Assembly (NCBI GenBank): GCA_015680685.1
Contig: MNCI01023868.1
Location: 77,110 to 141,109 of the forward strand
Direction: 5' to 3'
Source of the DNA: Gnetum montanum
Taxonomy: Eukaryota > Streptophyta > Gnetopsida > Gnetales > Gnetaceae
DNA: 64,000 nucleotides
The first letter of the stretch is position 1, and each line of letters starts with the position of its first letter. A model generated the notes under the pieces. That model was not told where the DNA came from, did no database searches, and saw only the letters and a list, made by a program, of their open reading frames with translations. The translations under genes and the position numbers were made by a program. Below are positions 23,830 to 35,660 of this stretch, one piece after another.

Positions 23830-24713
23830 TGATGAGTATTGATATTGGATCCCTGATATCAGATCCTTGATATCAAAACCTTAATATCGAATACGAAATA
23901 TCGGAGATGCCTAAGTGATATCAAACATGCGATGTTGGAACCTGTCTCATTGCCTATAAATAAGAGATAGGGGCACTTGGTTTCGCATTAGTTTTTAGTC
24001 CCTTAGCCGAATTCTTGTACTTTTTCTATTCCAGAGTTAGAATTATTTCTAAGTACCCGTAGTAGGATTCATAAAGTGAATGAATCTTTATTCGAGCATT
24101 GTGTACCTGAGCACACCTTATGTCTAGAAATAAAGATGAACTTTGTGATAAGCTTGCAACATTCAAAATAGCTTAATTATTACATTTCATGTTATTTACT
24201 ATTATTCAATGCTTTCAATAGTTAATTAATGTTATTTTCATCAAACTATTAATTATCAATTATCAATGAATTAGCACACTCAGCACGACCACTTCGAGCA
24301 TATGTGAAACACTTGGTAACCCAATAACGACTAGTGTTTGGTAATCCCAGTAGTGTTACACTGGTTCAGGATGTGTTTAGAGAGTGGAAATGGATGCTAG
24401 TGTTAGAATTAGTTAGAGAATAGTTAATTAGTTAAATCAATTTAATTATTAAATTACTTCATTTCTCTCTTTTAAGCATCAAGAACATAAAACATAAAAC
24501 AATAAAAATCACATACCTCAAGTTTACTTACCCATACAATTGCGCCTTACAAGTAAGCTTAGGAAAACAACGATCACATAACTCATCCTTGTTTTGTGTA
24601 AGTGCATAAGCACTTAACCCTTGGAGTTCGATCGGATCATGTGTGAATGCTTGTATTCATATGGTTGGGTGTAGGGGTGCCTCGCCACTCTTCATTGGTG
24701 CCGTTGCGAGGGA
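23830..24713 (+). repeat. 5' LTR (23830-24694) and PBS (24695-24713) of element E
   Basis: LTR 865 bp, TGATGAG...CTTCA, with GATATC/AATATC palindromes at 23843-23930 and TATA box CCTATAAATAAGAG at 23952-23965. The PBS reads TTGGTGCCGTTGCGAGGGA. Confidence 0.92.
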
Positions 24714-24829
24714 TTTTGTTGTTTGTGCATTGATTAGAACTTAGGAAATCTTTCCATCGTTGGAACAAACCCTTAGAGTAACTATCCTACAATCACTAGA
24801 AAAGGGTATCACACACTAACTAATCAATC

Positions 24830-27390
24830 ATGTCTCCTTCTTCTTATGAGAGTGCTTCACCAACTAGGTCTAACACCATGAATAATTGGAGACAGGGTGC
24901 ACATGATGATCTGCTAGTGCCCCAACAGTTTCGCATGGTATACGCTCATCCTGATAAGTACATACCAAACTTTACCTTTATCCTCGACCAGGATGAACAA
25001 CTACATTTGTGTGATTTATAAGGTAACATAGTGTTACCTCCCGATCACTTAATCCCAAGCATGCTTCTTCATGCTCTCACACGAATTGGTATGCAACACT
25101 TACCATTGGAGTACGTTATGCATGAACAAGATTTGAGAGATTATCAACCCACAGAGGCACAACACAAGAGGGATTTGCAACAAGAGAGACATTACAAATC
25201 CATGAAGGGGAAGTGGTCTCAGGATGTCCCATATGTTCTAAGTGAAAACGAGCGTGGTGAACCTGCCTTAAGAGGTTTTCCACAAAATGATGTTCCTCTC
25301 ATTGACTTCGGTCAAGGAGTTGTGTATCAGAATCTTCACTCAACTATTCATAACCCAAGTTCTAGTACCAATGGACACAAAGGATCCAAAAAAGAAACAT
25401 GAACACATGATAATGATGGACATTCTGATTATAATCATGACCAAGATAGCGACCACCAAAGAGAGGATGATAGGCATCATCATGATGCTAGTCCTCCTTC
25501 CTCTTTACCTTCATCATCTCCTTTCCCCTCTCCTTTGAGATCTGAATGCAGTCGGAAAGGAAAGACCATGAGGATAAGGGTAAGCAAAGTAGAAATCATT
25601 GACAAAATAGTCAGGAAAGGGGACGAGGGCATTCCAGAGAGATACATCATGAAAGAAGGGAGAGTAGGGAATAGCATAGGCATCATAGACACCATAGATA
25701 ATACGATCACGATGAACCCCTACTAGCCACCCAAAGTATGTTAGATATAAGAGAGGTAGTTAGGATTCCAACAAGGCACCAAAAGGAAAATAGGATCAAA
25801 ATACTAGACATGAATAACATCCCACGATTTGAAGGGGAATACAATGTTGATCCTCAAAGTCATCTACAAGAATTCCATGATGCATGTGCCTTGCAAAATA
25901 TAAAAAATGAGTGGCAAAAGCTGAAGTTGTTTTCACAGACACTAATCAAGGAAGTGGAAAGCTAGTACTGGTCCTTAGAACCAGAATCCATTCATCGATG
26001 GAGTACCATGTTAGAGTTATTCAACGATAAGTATCAAATGTACTCCCGAGTGTCCAACCTGCATAAGCAAATCCAAGGATGGAAACAAGGAGGACATGAA
26101 CCCTTGAATGCTACCATTGGCTAATATTATACATTATTACATCATTGCCCTGGCCATGGTTACTCATAAAAGGAACAACTACGCCATCTCGTAGATGGGC
26201 TTAGGTACAAAACATGAAGAACCCTTGGGACTTATGCCTAAGGAAGGCTATCCGAGTTTAGAGCCCACCAAATACAAAAATTGTTGGAGCAAGTTGCCAA
26301 GAAGGAAGGTAAGTTGAGGAAAAGAGAAAGTGCAAAGGAGTACAACAGAGATCCTTGCCTCCGAAAGAAGGAAATTAGATTCTATGAAGATGAAGAAGAG
26401 TCACCACTTGAAGAGATGATGAATAGAAAGACTTTGCCCATTTAAAAATTTGCATCGGAAGTATCAGCGAAGGTAGATCAAATGTGGAACTCCCTAGATG
26501 ATAAATTTCAAACTTTTCTAAAAATAGTAGAGGAGTCTAGAGAACAAAGTAGTGGTCGAGAGAGAAGAAAAAAGAAAGAAGCTAAGTATGCATGTAACAA
26601 GGATAAGGATAAATTTGCCATCATTGAAGAGGTTGTGGACTTAGACATAGACAATGATGGCAGATGTAAGATATGCCAATATGACCATCCTAAAGGATGT
26701 TGCCCAGCAGTGTCACATCTGCAAGAGTCTAGGGTATATACACTAAACCCACGATTAAACAAATGACAAACACCCAAAAGGTTACCTTATCTTCAAGGTA
26801 ACCTAAGGCAGTTCCACCAACCCTTGACATATTATCCAAGTGGAGCTCCACCACAACCAAATAAACAGTATCAATAGTGGCAACACCCATAATCATAGGG
26901 AATGCCACTACCACGTCAACAATACCCCTACCATCAACCTAATCCATACGGATATTACGTTTAGTAGCCGATCTCTCCATGTGACTCTACTAATCACATC
27001 ACTCCTTAGCCTTACTACCACACCCTTGAGTGCTATAGAACTCCTTCTCCTAAGAGTGATGTTCCACATATGTACTATCCTTCTCATCTAACTACACCTC
27101 TTCCACCCTCAACTGCATTACCACCTGCTGCAACTATGCAGGGTGAGCTTCCTACCTAGCCATAGCAATGTAACACTACAAGGGCTGTCAACCCTTAACC
27201 TACTATTGGTTTCGACAACCAATCAAAGAAGAGACCCTTCTTTAGAACCAACAATCCAACTAAGTCCTTACACCCACAAGTAGCTAATTATTCAAACACC
27301 TCATTATCATTTGAATCTTTGGAGCTTCCATTGAACCAAGACCACACCCAATGCATACTATCATGTTAACCCATGTCATCACCGATTGGA
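24830..27390 (+). pseudogene. gag: Element E gag, type 1, broken
   Basis: ATG at 24830 (MSPSSYESASPTRS...). Broken open pieces: 24830-25021 (PQQFRMVYAHPDKYIPNFTF), 25031-25402 (LPPDHLIPSMLLHALTRIGM and onward), 25738-25965 (DMNNIPRFEGEYNVDPQ, FHDACALQN) and 26482-26766 with the zinc-knuckle-like CKICQYDHPKGCCP at about 26671-26712. The spacing C-x2-C-x3-H is one residue shorter than the usual CX2CX4HX4C. A Pro-rich tail (26780-27390) leads to protease. Builds the particle shell; several stops. Confidence 0.82.
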
Positions 27391-27890
27391 TTAAAGTTGG
27401 CAATCTTCCTAGGAAATTCTCTGATCCTAGAAGTCCTCTTATTTATTTGCAGATCACTGGAAATGAGCCTTGCAAAGCTCTTTTGGATTCAGGTTCTGGT
27501 GTTAATTTAATCTCCTAGGAAATGTATAAAGCCTAGAACCTGCCTCCGTTAAAGAAATGTAACATTTGTTTAGAGTTGGCTGACTAGTCCATCACTGTTC
27601 CATTGGAACTAGTGGAGGACATTATCACCACTGTTTGTGGGTGGTCATATCTAGCCGACTTCCTAGTGATCCAAGTTAACAACTGTAATGGAGATTTCCC
27701 AATCATAATGGGAAGAGCATGGATAAGTACGATTGATGCATGCCTAGGATTACATGATCTTTCCCTAGAGATATCAAAAGAAAATACGTTTGGAAAGATT
27801 GAGAAGAAGAAAGTTCCATGCATCACATACAATGACATAGGTGCAATAGCATGTAGAAGTCTTGGTTTGTATAATGCTTAACATTACCTA
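27391..27890 (+). pseudogene. Element E aspartic protease region
   Basis: KLPIFLGNSLILEVLL-type linker then EPCKALLDSGSGVNLIS at about 27466-27515 (active-site LLDSG). Downstream open piece 27603-27881 reads VPLELVEDIITTVCGWSYLA, DFPIIMGRAWISTIDA, LSLEISKENTFGKIEKKK. One stop (TAG at 27518) follows the active site. Confidence 0.8.
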
Positions 27891-28006
27891 CATGCAACCA
27901 GTGTGCACAAGTGATTGACATACAAAGATGCCTATATGCAGCAACCACAAGATAGGAAGGCACCCAGTGGCTAATAGTTGAGCAAGAGAGAAATTCAACT
28001 ATATGC

Positions 28007-29004
28007 ATGGAACCAACTGAGAGCTTGACTTGTGCCTATATTGATATCATAGATGAATTAGAGCAAGTTCATTGCCAACTTCCAAGTACTGACACTGAAA
28101 ATATCAACTGGGGAAAGTTGAAAATCCTTGATGAGTTTAAGCAAGAGCACCTCGAATTAAAACCATTGCCCACTGGCATGGAGTATATATTTCTCAAGAA
28201 TGGAAGACTGGTAATCATTAATGCTAAGCTCGCTTCTCAACAAAAAGAAAAACTACTGAAGATGATAAAAAAATGGTAAAAAGCATTTTCTTGGTCATAT
28301 CTTGAATTAACTAGAATAGATCCTAGGATATGCCAACATAGAATCTACACTAATCCCTCTATGAAGCCTCAATGACAACAGCAGAGATGACTGAACCCGA
28401 AGCTTAAGTAAGTAGTTAAAGAAGAAATTGAACAACTTTTAAAAGTTGGGTTCATCTACCCCATTGCTGATAGTGAATGGGTTAGTCCATTAGTCATTAT
28501 GGCTAAAAAGGAAGGTAAATGAAGGGTGCATATAGACTTTAGGCTATTAAACATGGCAACATTTAAAGACGATTTCCCATTATCATTCGTTGACCAAGTC
28601 TTAGATACCATTGCAGGGCATTGCTATTATAGTTTTCTGGATGGTTACAGTGGGTACAATCAAATTCAAATAGCACCAAAAAACCAAGCCAAGACTACAT
28701 TCACAAGTCCTTGAGCGACATTTGCATATAGGTAGATGTTGTTTGGCTTGTGCAATGCCCCAACAACATTTCAACGTCTGGTTCTCAGTAAATTTCAGCA
28801 GCAAATAGGAAATGGTGCAGAGATTTTTATGGACAATTTCTCCACCTACAGAGTGGACTTTGAACAAGCATTGGACCGATTAGAATAGGTACTAAAATGA
28901 TGTGTAGAAACCAACCTAAGGCTCAATTGGCAAAAAAGCCACTTAATGGTTCAAGTGGGCATTATATTAGGGCATAAAATTTTACAAATAAGGATGGAGG
29001 TAGA
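28007..29004 (+). pseudogene. Element E reverse transcriptase, inactivated (FMDN)
   Basis: 28007-28279 is the pre-RT segment (NINWGKLKILDEFKQEHLEL...). RT follows: VVKEEIEQLLKVGFIYPIAD, EWVSPLVIM, VHIDFRLLNMATFKDDFPLS, FLDGYSGYNQIQIAP (28526-28714), then LCNAPTTFQR and FMDNFSTYR near 28826-28853. The second Asp of the catalytic FMDD box is Asn, which abolishes activity in known RTs. In-frame stops at TAA/TGA positions where relatives have Gln or Trp. Confidence 0.87.
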
Positions 29005-29006
29005 TC

Positions 29007-29660
29007 TTGAAAAAAATTAAGGTCATCCAAGGGATCACTCGTCAACCTAAAACTATAAAAGACGTCCACTCATTTCTTAGACATACTGGCTATTATAGAT
29101 GCTTCATCAAGAACTTTTTGAAAATTGCAAAACCATTGGTAGAATTAACAAAGAAGGACATACCCTTTGAATGGACCAAGGAATGTGAGCTAGCTTTCTA
29201 AACCTTGAAGCAGAAGCTCATAGAAACATCCATTCTACAAGCTCCTGATTGGTCCAGACCATTCCATATAATGACTAACGTGTCCAATTTTGCTTTAGGA
29301 GCTGTACTTACACAGTTAGATGACCAAAAATGTCCCTATTACATTCACTGTGCAAGTCGAAGTATTGTTAGTGCACAAATCAACTATACCACAATAGAAA
29401 AAGAGTTAATGGTTGTCGTATTTGCACTAGAAAAATTTAGGCACTATGTATTAGGGTATAAGGTATTTGTACACATGGATCATAGTGCAACTCAGTTTTT
29501 TATGAATAATCCAACGGTGATTCCTCATGTCATACGATGGTTGGTGATCTTGCAAGAGTTCAATATCACGATAGTAGATCGTAAAGGCACCGAGAATGTT
29601 GTTGTTGATCATTTATCTCAGTTGCGATGGGACAACAAAGAGGATGAATACCCAATTTGA
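29007..29660 (+). pseudogene. Element E RNase H region
   Basis: 29007-29201: RQPKTIKDVHSFLRHTGYYR, the connection to RNase H. 29205-29660 (151 codons open): APDWSRPFHIMTNVSNFALG, ASRSIVSAQINYTTIEKELM, FRHYVLGYKV, then VIRWLVILQEF and ENVVVDHLSQLRW. The first catalytic Asp (CDAS in relatives) is Asn (TNVS). Longest clean pol frame in the element. Confidence 0.85.
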
Positions 29661-31015
29661 GATTGCTTCTCTAATGAACTCCTCTTTACAAGTGTAATAA
29701 ACAATCAATCAACCACAAATATAAATTGGTATAGTAGCATTCTTACTTATCTTCTCACACAAGAAACACCACAAGATCTGGACATTAAAAAGAAACAACA
29801 ATTTCTCCACCGAGTCAAACATTTCATGGAAATCAATGGATGCCTTTACAAGGTGTGTTCTGATGGCTTGGTCTAATGGTATGTTCTTGATGCAAATCAA
29901 TTATGAGTTCTCCAAGAAGCTCATGAGGGCCCTTGTGGGGGTCATTATGCTAGGAGACGAATAGCCATTAAAATCTTTCTTGGAGGATATTATTGGCCTA
30001 CATTATTTCGGGATGCCCATCATTTTATCCAATCTTGTGAGCGCTACCAACATGATGGGGAAATTACTGCTAAAATGGAGGGTTCACAACAATGGATTCA
30101 ACCCTTAGAACTCTTCGACATATCAGGTATTAATTTTATGGGGCCTATTACACTGATGTCTAATGGAAAAGCATACATTGTTATTGTTGTTGACTATTTC
30201 ACAAAGTGGGCAGAAGCAGTCGCAATCACTAACTATACATCATCTACCACTGCATGATTTGTTCAACCACAAATCATAAATAGGTTTGGTGTGCCTCATG
30301 CACTTATTTCTAATAATGGTACACATTTTACAAGTGCAAATTTTCAGAAGTTGATGCAACACTTAGTAGTTGAGCATAAACTGACTACACTATATCATCC
30401 TCAAGTGAATGGTCAAGCCGAAGTCACCAATAGGAAAATCACAAAAATTTTGACATGAACCTTTAGCAAGTACAGGCGAGACTGAAGCACCAAACTAAAT
30501 GATGCTCTTTGGGCCTACCACTCCACATGGAAACTCCCTATAAGCTATTCTCCCTACAAGTTAGTGTACGGTAAACTTCCAACACTTCCTATCCCAGCTG
30601 AGCTCCATTCACTATCTACAGCATGTGACCTCGACCTCGACCTCAATCTAGTATAGAAAGAACGGTTAATGAACCTTGACTTGCTAGATGAAAATTGATT
30701 AACCACCCTATCATCCAACAAACTACACAAGGCTTTCAACAAACAACGTCATAACCAAAGAATTACAAAAGTCAAATACCAACTAGGAGATAAGGTTCTT
30801 TATTGGAATTTGACACATGTGCCAGAACAAACTAAATTTCAAACATTGTGGAAAGGACCTTATATCATTCATGAAAATTTTCCTTTAGGCGCCATGATGA
30901 TCTATAAACCTGAAAGCCCGGATAAGAAATTATTGGTCAACATCTAGCAAACCAAACCTTTCCATGAGCCCAAAATGGCTAGTACTAACACTACCTCTAT
31001 TGATGGATAGCCCTG
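29661..31015 (+). pseudogene. Element E integrase, inactivated
   Basis: Contains the HEGPCGGHYARRR / SCERYQ zinc-finger-like segment (29915-30050), then FDISGINFMGP (about 30115-30145; Asp replaced by Asn), ISNNGTHF (about 30307-30330; second Asp replaced by Asn) and GQAEVTNRKI (30412-30440; Glu present). The C-terminal part includes KTLWKGPYIIHENFPLGAM and KPFHEPKMAS to about 30980. At least two of three catalytic acids are lost, and stops occur (for example TGA at 30256). Confidence 0.85.
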
Positions 31016-33797
31016 CTCATTATTTCGAATCTCCTCCTTCTCACTCAGTCATGGGGGAGATGGCCGCCAATGCTAGTCATTCTAAGCCCTCAGTTTCTTT
31101 TGTCTTTTTTTTTTTGCACATTTTTCATATTTACTTATTTTTTTTACACCATCGTTAATATTTTTACTATTTATTTTTCTATTAAATTTTGTTTGATTTA
31201 CTCTCACTTGTCATATAATAAGTGCTCATGATGGTGGATTATACTATAATAGTGTTGCTTGCTAATGTTTGGTTTTTACCTTTGACCTTCAATATTGATG
31301 CTACGATATAGTTTCTTTTGATAAAACAAGTAATGAGTCCACACCATCCATTCACCCATTCAACTCTATGATCTCCCTTAGTTTTGGAACTATACTATCC
31401 CTTTCTCTAAGAAAACCTATTAATGAATTGGTGGCTTGATATTCTTCAAACCAAGGAAAGATTCAAAGGAATTGAAAGGGGTGTGACCTCAAGGGGATTC
31501 GACACATTTGTGCTAGCTATTCTCTTGGGTACATGGATGTTTTTCATAGGTTTTTCATCATTCCACTATCAACTAATATCAGAAAGTTGAGTGAGTCAAA
31601 TAATTTTTTGCATGGTATGGTTCTCACACAAAAACAAAAACAAAAAAACAAAAAACAAAAAAAAACAAAACTAGTGGGAATTCAAAGCACACCCCTTAGA
31701 CATAATAAAGGAACATGGGCTACACACACTGGTTATGGCACTAGAAAGACATGTTACCCATGTCTGAAGGTTCCCTCTAACTAAGGCCCTTCCTCACTTC
31801 CTGTTTCTTTATTCTTCTCCTTTTGGAATGGTGGTTGCTCTATAAAAGCATTCTTGTTACTTTAAGAGGATGGGTTGGTCAAGTGTTTTGATGCGAGGTC
31901 ACTGGATGTGGTTAGTTTTAATCTGGATTTGGATTAAATTTTATTAAGTCACCTTAACCACATACAACACAAAGGACTTTACACAACTTTAATTTCAGGA
32001 TTCCATTTCATTCTCTCTTCTCTTTCCGTATTGCTTTCCATATTCCACCTCATTGCTAGTTTTATGATTCGCCTATATCTTGGGTGATGCATTGTTATTC
32101 TTTGGTAACTTCTTGTTTGTGAATTCTTAACTAGTGTCTCCATATGTCATTCCTAGAGCCTATAGACTCTTTGGTTTGTGGGTTTGTCAAGGCATAAAGG
32201 GCATAAGCCTGCTTTGGGGAGGACCCACTGGCATTCCTTTTTGGTGCAATTGTTAAGTTCTTTCCCTTAAACATTTCTTGCAATCACCTATTTCTTGTTC
32301 ACCCCATCTATGACATCCATTTTTATTTTCCCTTCTATACATTTTTATTGGCTTCACCGTTGTTATTCCTCTTATCTTTCTTTTTCTTTCATTTTCCATC
32401 CTATTGCTACCGAAGGTTCGCTCTTAGTCATGGGGGCCTATCGCAAATTTTTCCATTACTTATCTCACCCCTACACCTTATGCAGTTATCAGTTACATAT
32501 CTCTAACCCAGTATTTGCCATACCCACAACCTAGTCAATGTGCTTCATATCAAGGTAAGGTATCAATTACATTATATCTTACCTAGCCTTGCTAATTCGT
32601 GATTGTGTTGTGTGTAAGATGGCAATCACTTGAACAATGGACTAGGATAAGAGGGAGCACTTAGGATGGACTAGAGGAGCAAGAGCATTTACACAAGGAA
32701 CAAGCTTGGTCATGTGATCATGTGATGGGACGCGATATCGCACGGGCTGCAATATCGCATACGCGATATCGTAGCCCGTCGCCAATTCTATAAATAAGAG
32801 GTGGCTTTCCGTTGTTTCCAAATCTAGATCTAGACCCTTAGCAAAACTCTGGTAGTTTTACCATTCCAAAGATAGAATAATTTCCATGTGCCTGCAGTAG
32901 GAGTCTCAAAGTGAACGGATCTTTATTCGAGCAAATTGTACCCGAGCACACATTTGTGTACGAAAATAAAGACGAACTTTCTAATAAACCTTGCAGTGCA
33001 TGGACTAAGCTAAATAGGACTTAATTAATGTTAAATGTTTAATTACTTTCTTAGATAATCAAATCTCTCTCAACCCTCAACTCCTAAGTTAAGTGCATTC
33101 AGTACGACCACTTCGAGCACGTGTGCTACGCTTGGTAACCTAGTAACGAATAGCATTTGGTAATCTCAGTAGCATTGCACTGGTTAAGGGTGTGTATGGC
33201 AAGTGGGAACAGATACTGATGCTAGGACAATTAAAGCTTAGTTAGTGAAAGTTAGTTACTTAGTCTCTTCACCCTTTCCTCTCTTAGCATAGGCGATAAA
33301 AAGATAAAAGACATAAAAATCATATACCTCAGACTTACTTAACCATACAACCATGACAATACGAGTAATTCTAGGAAGATAACGGTTGATTAACCTTAAG
33401 TGTTCCATTAGGGCACATAAGCACTTAGTCCTTGGAGTTCCACCGGATCATGCGTGAGACGCTCGTATTCCTATGGTTAAGTGTAGGGGTACCTCGCCAC
33501 TCATCATCATGGATGAACAATGGTGTGCACATTTTTGCCATCAGTAGCAACGTGCCTCATTTTCTTTTTTTTCTCTCTCTTCAAGCTGTCAAATGAGGGT
33601 CTAGATGTTATCTATGTACGATGTTCACCACATTGGTTATGAACACCAATGTTATAATATGTTTGTTGATCTGTTCACCGGGCACTTTGAGTCTGTCATT
33701 TCATGTCACCATCAGTTATCGTTCAATCAATAATCTCATACCTTTCCAATATTTTGTAAGGAACTCAAGGACAAGTTTTCATTCAGTCATGGGGGTA
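31016..33797 (+). other. Non-coding 3' region of element E, with nested solo LTR
   Basis: About 2 kb after removing the solo LTR. Has the family motif AGTCATGGGGG three times: 31047-31057 (end of pol), 32426-32436 and 33785-33795 (PPT next to the 3' LTR). T-rich and A/C-rich patches (31100-31170, 31628-31670). No env-like ORF. Confidence 0.8.
32723..33506 (+). repeat. Solo LTR inside element E (784 bp)
   Basis: TGATGGGACGCG...CACTCATCA with perfect TSD TCATG (32718-32722 and 33507-33511) and no internal region, so formed by LTR-LTR recombination. U3 palindromes CGATATCG near 32731, 32763 and a variant near 32750; TATA box TCTATAAATAAGAGG near 32786-32800. Closest to LTRs of A and G. Confidence 0.95.
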
Positions 33798-34652
33798 TGA
33801 TGAGTACCAATATTAGATCCCCAATATCAGATCCTCGATATCGGATACACAATATTAGAGATGCTGAAGCAATATCGAACATGTGATGTTGGAACCTGTC
33901 TCGTTGCCTATAAATAAGAGACAGGGGCACTTAGTTTCACATTAGTTTTTAGTCTCTTAGTCAAATTCTTACAATTTTTCTATTCCAAAGTTAGAATTAT
34001 TTTTGAGTGCTCGCAATAGGAGTCATAAAGTGAATAGATCTTTACTCAAGCATTGTGTACCTGAGCACACCTTGTGTCTAAAAATAAAAATGAACTTTGT
34101 TATAAACCTTGCAACATTCAAAATAGCTTAATTATTGCATTTCATGTTATTTACTATTATTCGATGTTTTCAATAGTTAATTAATGTTATTTTCATCAAA
34201 CCATTAATTATCAATTATCAATGAATTAGCACACTCAGCATGACCACTTCGAGCATACATGGAACACTTGGTAACCCAGTAACGGCTAGTGTTTGGTAAT
34301 CCCAGTAGTGTTACACTGGTTCAGGATGTGTCCGGAGAGTGGGAATAGATGTTGGTGTTAGAATTAGTTAGAGAATAGTTAATTAGGTAAATCAATTTAG
34401 TTATTAAATTACTTCATTTCTCTCTTTTAAGCATCAAGAACATAAAACATGAAATAATAAAAATCACATACCTCAAGTTTACTTAACCATACAATTGTGC
34501 CTTACAAGTAAGCTTGGGAAGACAATGATCGCATAACTCATCCTTGTTTTGTGTAAGCGCATAAGCACTTAATCCTTGGAGTTCAACCAGATCACACGTG
34601 AATGCTGGTATTCATATGGTTGGGCATAATAGGGGTACCTCATCACTCATCA
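33798..34652 (+). repeat. 3' LTR of element E (855 bp)
   Basis: Partner of 23830-24694, preceded by PPT CATTCAGTCATGGGGGTA. Compared by eye, differences from the 5' LTR are nearly all transitions, plus a deletion of roughly 14 bp in the palindrome array. Confidence 0.92.
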
Positions 34653-35513
34653 AGTGGCAAGTAGAGGTTCATCAAGGCCATAGTGATAGTGCCTACGATA
34701 TTCTCTAATAACCCTTCTTTCATGACAATGGATCTCTCTAAATTGGCCATGCCTCCAATCGCAACTATCTTGATGATCCCTTTAGTTGTTTTGGTCCCGT
34801 TGGTCACCTCCATCACGGTCATGCCCTCTATAGCCATGATCTAAGCTAGATGATGAAGAAGAAGACAATGAAGGGGAAGAGGAAGGAGGGCTTGCATTAT
34901 GTTGGCACCTAGTACCTTCTCTTCGATGATTGTGACCACAATCACTATCATGACTTCCAGTTGCCCCCTTGTCATGACTTACTTCTTTAGATCCATTTTT
35001 GTCATTGGATCCATTCCGACCAGAACCAGGATTATGAATTGTGGATTGCACGTTATGGTTGAGGGTCCCTTGACCAAAGTCAAAGAGAGGAGTGTCACCA
35101 AAGGAAAAGTTCCTAAAGAAGTGTTTACCTACATCCAATGGATCAAGCAAAGGTGGAAAAGTGTTTGACCCCTTGCCCTTTGAAAGCTCATGTTGTTGCT
35201 CTAACTGACAATACCTTGACCTTTGTGCTTCAATGAGATGGTAATCCCTTGAATTGGGATCTCGCATCTCATACTCCCCATGAAGATGTTGAAGTCCATG
35301 TCGTGCAAGTATTAACTGGAGCATAACTAGAATAGATCGATCCAATGGCAACACAATGTTGCCTTCCATGTCACGACACCACAACATTTCATCTTGATGT
35401 AAGATGAAGGTAAAGTCTAGTACATACTCATTAAGATGAGCATATACCACCCAGTATTGTTGAGGCACTTGGTATATCCTAAGCAGAGATAGACTCCTAT
35501 GAGAAGAAGACAT
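34653..35513 (-). pseudogene. gag: Element D gag, type 1 N-terminal part
   Basis: Longest uninterrupted gag N-terminus in the window: 243 codons from the ATG at 35513 to 34782. Contains VPQQYWVVYAHLNEYVLDFT, LPLDRSILVMLQLILARHGL and a region rich in His, Asp, Gly and Ser (SHDSDCGHNHRREG; a run of nine Ser/Pro-Ser). The first ~150 residues are shared by A, D and E but absent from B and G. I do not recognise a named domain in them. Interrupted at 34652 by E. Confidence 0.8.
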
Positions 35514-35660
35514 TTTATATTAGTGAATCTATATGCAGTGTGCAGTTAAGATTTAATTTAGTTATAATAATAATTTTCTTTTTGTAAGATTTGACCTTAC
35601 GATTTGAACAATGAGGTTACTAAGTTTCACTAAGTTTAGATAGTGCATGTAGAACTAAAG

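Larger units (their letters stand above)
23830..34652 (+). mobile_element. Gypsy element E, complete gag-pol, nested in D
   Basis: Plus-strand Athila/Tat-like Gypsy element with 5' LTR 23830-24694, 3' LTR 33798-34652 and perfect TSD AGTGG (23825-23829, 34653-34657) within D's gag. Excluding the nested solo LTR it is about 10.03 kb. Order: PBS, gag, protease, RT, RNase H, integrase, non-coding 3' region, PPT, 3' LTR. Inactivated by stops and by Asp-to-Asn changes in RT and integrase. Confidence 0.92.

Noticed and set aside
31628-31670. CAAAAA-rich stretch as a satellite
   Set aside because: Short low-complexity patch within the element E 3' region, with similar A/C-rich patches in D and F.
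31016-33797. Env-like gene between pol and 3' LTR, as in some Athila elements
   Set aside because: Frames are short, unconserved between D, E and F, and without a credible signal peptide plus membrane anchor.
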